A stretch of DNA of 8,411 bases, taken from NCBI GenBank assembly GCA_023417265.1, contig JAEZFY010000182.1:1-8411 (forward strand), given 5' to 3'. Below are positions 7,000-8,411 of the stretch, piece by piece; within the stretch, counting starts at the first letter, position 1; each line of letters begins with the position of its first letter. Made by a program: the position numbers and the translations under genes. Source of the DNA: Actinomycetes bacterium. Lineage in GTDB: Bacteria; Actinomycetota; Acidimicrobiia; Acidimicrobiales; Ilumatobacteraceae. The notes under the pieces were generated by a model that saw only the letters and a program-made list of their open reading frames with translations, had not been told where the DNA came from and did not search any database.

Positions 7000-7023
7000 G
7001 CGCACGCGGGAAACCCGCGGCGC
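7000..7023 (-). promoter_or_regulatory. hairpin starting at the leader-peptide stop codon (pause/anti-antiterminator)
   Basis: Minus-strand GCGC-CGCGGG, loop TTT, CCCGCG-T-GCGC: a 10-bp stem with one bulged base (position 7004). The 5' arm begins with the G of the leader UAG. A ribosome held on the preceding Leu/Val codons would cover this arm. Its loop and 3' arm (7007-7015) can instead pair with the 3' arm of the terminator (6977-6985), 9 bp including three G-U pairs. This makes it the likely switch element. Confidence 0.7.
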
Positions 7024-7079
7024 TACACGAGTACTACGAGCGAACGGGTCGGCGACTGGGCGTCACGGGCAGCGGACAC
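7023..7079 (-). CDS. ilvL: ilvBNC leader peptide (branched-chain attenuation peptide)
   Basis: An 18-codon reading frame from GTG (7079-7077) to TAG (7025-7023): MSAARDAQSPTRSLVVLV. The last five codons are CTC-GTA-GTA-CTC-GTG, Leu-Val-Val-Leu-Val, ending at a hairpin and then an intrinsic terminator before ilvB. This is the layout of a ribosome-mediated attenuator: low charged Leu- or Val-tRNA stalls the ribosome, the terminator is prevented and ilvBNC is transcribed. The peptide itself probably has no other function. There is no isoleucine codon, so sensing would be for leucine and valine. The GTG lies 6 bases after a CAGAAT -10 box, so the leader is probably translated from a leaderless mRNA. 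The two GTA codons look uncommon against the GTG/GTC-rich genes around them, which would sharpen stalling. Attenuation of ilvBNC by such peptides is known in Corynebacterium; the assignment here is from sequence alone. Confidence 0.82.
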   Translation of the reverse strand: MSAARDAQSPTRSLVVLV

Positions 7080-7085
7080 GCCGCC

Positions 7086-7114
7086 ATTCTGCCACCCACC
7101 GCCAGCTCGGCCAA
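7086..7114 (-). promoter_or_regulatory. promoter of the ilvL-ilvBNC operon
   Basis: On the minus strand TTGGCC (7114-7109, 4 of 6 match to TTGACA), a 17-bp spacer, and CAGAAT (7091-7086, one off TANNNT), then six bases to the leader-peptide GTG at 7079. The whole arrangement predicts transcription from the first base of the leader codon. The resulting leader RNA would be about 162 bases before the ilvB ATG. Confidence 0.65.
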
Positions 7115-7135
7115 CCCCCTTTCCCGCACGCCCGG

Positions 7136-7141
7136 TAACGT
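7136..7141 (+). promoter_or_regulatory. -10 box of the oxidoreductase gene (leaderless)
   Basis: TAACGT, then six bases (GCGGCG) and the ATG at 7148, the same spacing as at cysS and deoD. No convincing -35 box; the 17-bp position (7113-7118) overlaps the -35 of the divergent ilv promoter. Confidence 0.6.
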
Positions 7142-7147
7142 GCGGCG

Positions 7148-8278
7148 ATGACCGCCGAGGTGCCCGCAACCGGACTCGAACTGCGCTCGATGGTCGCCGA
7201 CGACGCAACCGTCACGGTGGCCGTACGCGAGACGGAAGTGCCCGAACCGCTCGACGAGCAGGTGCTCGTGCGCGTCGAGGCCGCCCCGATCAACCCCTCC
7301 GACATGGGCAACCTGTTCGCCCGCGCCGACCTCACCCGCGCCGAGCGGGTCGACGGCGAACACCCCGCCGTGCGGGCGCCGCTCGACCCCGGCGCACTGC
7401 GGGCACTGCGTGCTCGGGTCGGCCGGGCGATGCCGGTCGGTAACGAGGGCGCCGGCACGGTGATCGCCGCCGGACGCTCGGAGCGGGCCCAGGCGCTGGT
7501 CGGCACGGTCGTCGGGTTTCTCTCCGGCACCGCCTACGCGCAGTACCGCACGCTTCACATCGACCAGTGCCTGCCGATGCACCCCGGCACCACCGCCGAG
7601 CAGGCGGCGAGCGCGTTCGTCAACCCGCTGACCGCGCTCGGGATGGTGGAGACGATGCGCGCCGAGGGTCACACCGCGCTCGTGCACACCGTCGGGGCGT
7701 CGAACCTCGGCCTGATGCTCAACCGGATCTGCATCGCCGACCGGATCCCGCTCGTCAACCTCGTGCGCCGACCCGAGCAGGCCGAGCTGTTGCGCGGTGA
7801 GGGCGCCGAACACATCGTCGACACGAGCGCCGAGGCGTTCCCGGAATCACTCGTCGACGCGCTCAAGGCCACGGGGGCGACGCTCGCCTTCGACGCGCTC
7901 GGCGGGGGAACGCTCGTCGACACGCTGCTGCGCTCGATGGAACGCGCGCTCTCCGACGACGCCGCCCAGTTCAGCACCTACGGCTCGGCGACCCACAAGC
8001 AGGTGTACACCTACGGTGGGCTCAACACGAGCCCCACCGTGCTCAAGCGCGACTACGGCATGGCGTGGGGTGTCGGCGGGTGGCTGCTCACGCCGTTCCT
8101 GATGAACGCCGGGCCGGAGACCAACGACCGCCTGCGCCAGCGCGTCGCCGACGAGATCACCACCACGTTCGCCTCGGCGTACGGCGAGCGGCTGAGCCTC
8201 GCCGACGTGGTCGACCCCGCCGCGATCGCCCGCTACTCCCGCATCGCTACCGGCGCCAAAGCCCTCGTCACCCCGTAA
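7148..8278 (+). CDS. zinc-independent MDR-family NAD(P)H oxidoreductase (quinone-reductase-like)
   Basis: A 376-residue medium-chain dehydrogenase/reductase. The N-terminal GroES-like domain has INPSD (48-52) and GNEGAG (98-103), as in quinone oxidoreductases and enoyl-thioester reductases. A Rossmann domain begins about 176 with TVGASNLG (181-188) as the nucleotide loop; VNLVRR (203-208) ends the second strand and its two arginines suggest NADPH. The cysteine and histidine ligands of the zinc alcohol dehydrogenases are absent, so a redox enzyme acting on quinones or activated C=C bonds is likelier than an alcohol dehydrogenase; the substrate cannot be read from sequence. The stretch between INPSD and GNEGAG is about 45 residues, some 20 longer than in typical quinone reductases, and rich in Arg and Ala (60-95). 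The ATG at 7148 is supported by a -10 box 6 bases upstream. It is divergent from ilvBNC with no functional link visible, and appears to be a single-gene unit. Confidence 0.88.
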   Translation: MTAEVPATGLELRSMVADDATVTVAVRETEVPEPLDEQVLVRVEAAPINPSDMGNLFARADLTRAERVDGEHPAVRAPLDPGALRALRARVGRAMPVGNEGAGTVIAAGRSERAQALVGTVVGFLSGTAYAQYRTLHIDQCLPMHPGTTAEQAASAFVNPLTALGMVETMRAEGHTALVHTVGASNLGLMLNRICIADRIPLVNLVRRPEQAELLRGEGAEHIVDTSAEAFPESLVDALKATGATLAFDALGGGTLVDTLLRSMERALSDDAAQFSTYGSATHKQVYTYGGLNTSPTVLKRDYGMAWGVGGWLLTPFLMNAGPETNDRLRQRVADEITTTFASAYGERLSLADVVDPAAIARYSRIATGAKALVTP

Positions 8279-8281
8279 CAC

Positions 8282-8300
8282 GCTCGCGTCACTCGCGAGC
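8282..8300. terminator. hairpin between convergent genes
   Basis: GCTCGCG (8282-8288), loop TCACT, CGCGAGC (8294-8300): a perfect 7-bp stem starting 4 bases after the oxidoreductase stop. No T tract. It sits between that stop and the stop of the partial minus-strand gene at 8340, so bidirectional termination is reasonable. Confidence 0.5.
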
Positions 8301-8339
8301 TCGACGAGCAACTCCGCTGAGCCTCCTGAGCAGCCCGCG

Positions 8340-8411
8340 CTAGCCGCGGCGGAGGCGGGCGGCGAGGTCGTCGACGGCGGGGTCGGTGAGGGTTCCGGAG
8401 CGGCGCGCCAG
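8340..8411 (-). CDS. C-terminal end of an unidentified gene (partial)
   Basis: The minus strand is open from the window edge to a TAG at 8342-8340, giving 23 residues that end TDPAVDDLAARLRRG. Of the 23 sense codons, 22 end in G or C, like the verified genes here, and the residue mix is that of an amphipathic charged helix. The stop faces the oxidoreductase gene across a hairpin, as the other convergent pairs do. Too short to identify; the rest lies beyond the window. Confidence 0.55.
   Translation of the reverse strand: MARRSGTLTDPAVDDLAARLRRG

Noticed and set aside
6918..7079. A T-box or small-molecule riboswitch upstream of ilvB
   Set aside because: No T-box sequence or specifier-loop architecture is visible, the leader is only about 160 bases, and the leader peptide with hairpin and terminator explains the region.
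7034..7087. An ATG-initiated short frame (MAACPLPVTPSRRPVRS) overlapping the leader peptide in another frame
   Set aside because: It has no run of branched-chain codons, its stop lies inside the Leu/Val run of the other frame, and its ATG overlaps the -10 box, so it would be upstream of the predicted transcript start.
5046..7151. A 701-codon plus-strand frame opposite ilvB and the leader
   Set aside because: Same cause: a shadow of the GC3 pattern of ilvB, low-complexity translation, no promoter or ribosome-binding site of its own.
1..8411. A hidden mobile element, CRISPR array, toxin-antitoxin or defence island
   Set aside because: No transposase, integrase, tRNA, regularly spaced repeats or paired small genes were found. 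Apart from the edges, nearly every base is accounted for by ordinary genes and their control regions.

Overview
The window is high-GC DNA with strong G/C preference at third codon positions. It looks like the chromosome of an actinobacterium, most likely of the Acidimicrobiia (Ilumatobacter-like). The grounds are the gene order ilvB-ilvN-ilvC, leaderless promoters with a TANNNT -10 box just before the start codon, and a secreted protein carrying the 'VPITPCRIIDTR' type of surface domain that I associate with that class. The lineage is an inference. The content is mainly core metabolism; I see no phage, insertion sequence, CRISPR or defence system.

Layout, left to right. (1) A monocistronic gene for a secreted protein of unknown function (104-1198, +) has a clear -35/-10 promoter and ends at a tandem hairpin. 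(2) Convergent to it is cysS, cysteinyl-tRNA synthetase (1289-2644, -). (3) Divergent from cysS is a DeoD-type purine nucleoside phosphorylase gene (2682-3392, +). The 43 bp holding both start codons form an almost perfect inverted repeat that gives each gene the same leaderless promoter. (4) A 23-bp-stem palindrome separates deoD from the convergent ilvBNC operon (6917 down to 3452, -). Its three genes overlap at start/stop codons (ATGA and TGATG). (5) Upstream of ilvB is a classical attenuator: a leaderless, GTG-initiated 18-codon leader peptide ending Leu-Val-Val-Leu-Val-stop, a hairpin starting at the stop codon, and an intrinsic terminator with a T tract. (6) Divergent from the leader is a zinc-less MDR-family NAD(P)H oxidoreductase gene (7148-8278, +), again with a leaderless-type promoter. 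(7) At the right edge is the last 23 codons of a minus-strand gene.

How the parts work together. IlvB and IlvN form acetohydroxyacid synthase and IlvC carries out the next step, so the operon supplies the early common part of valine, isoleucine and leucine synthesis. The leader peptide would sense charged tRNA-Leu and tRNA-Val and control read-through into ilvB. CysS and DeoD serve translation and purine salvage and are not obviously linked to it.

The most rewarding signals are regulatory: the ilv attenuator with a visible competing fold, the mirror-image cysS/deoD promoter, and the finding that all five visible transcription-unit starts fit leaderless initiation. Attenuation of ilvBNC and leaderless mRNAs are both known in Actinobacteria, so these are well-supported local instances and not new systems.
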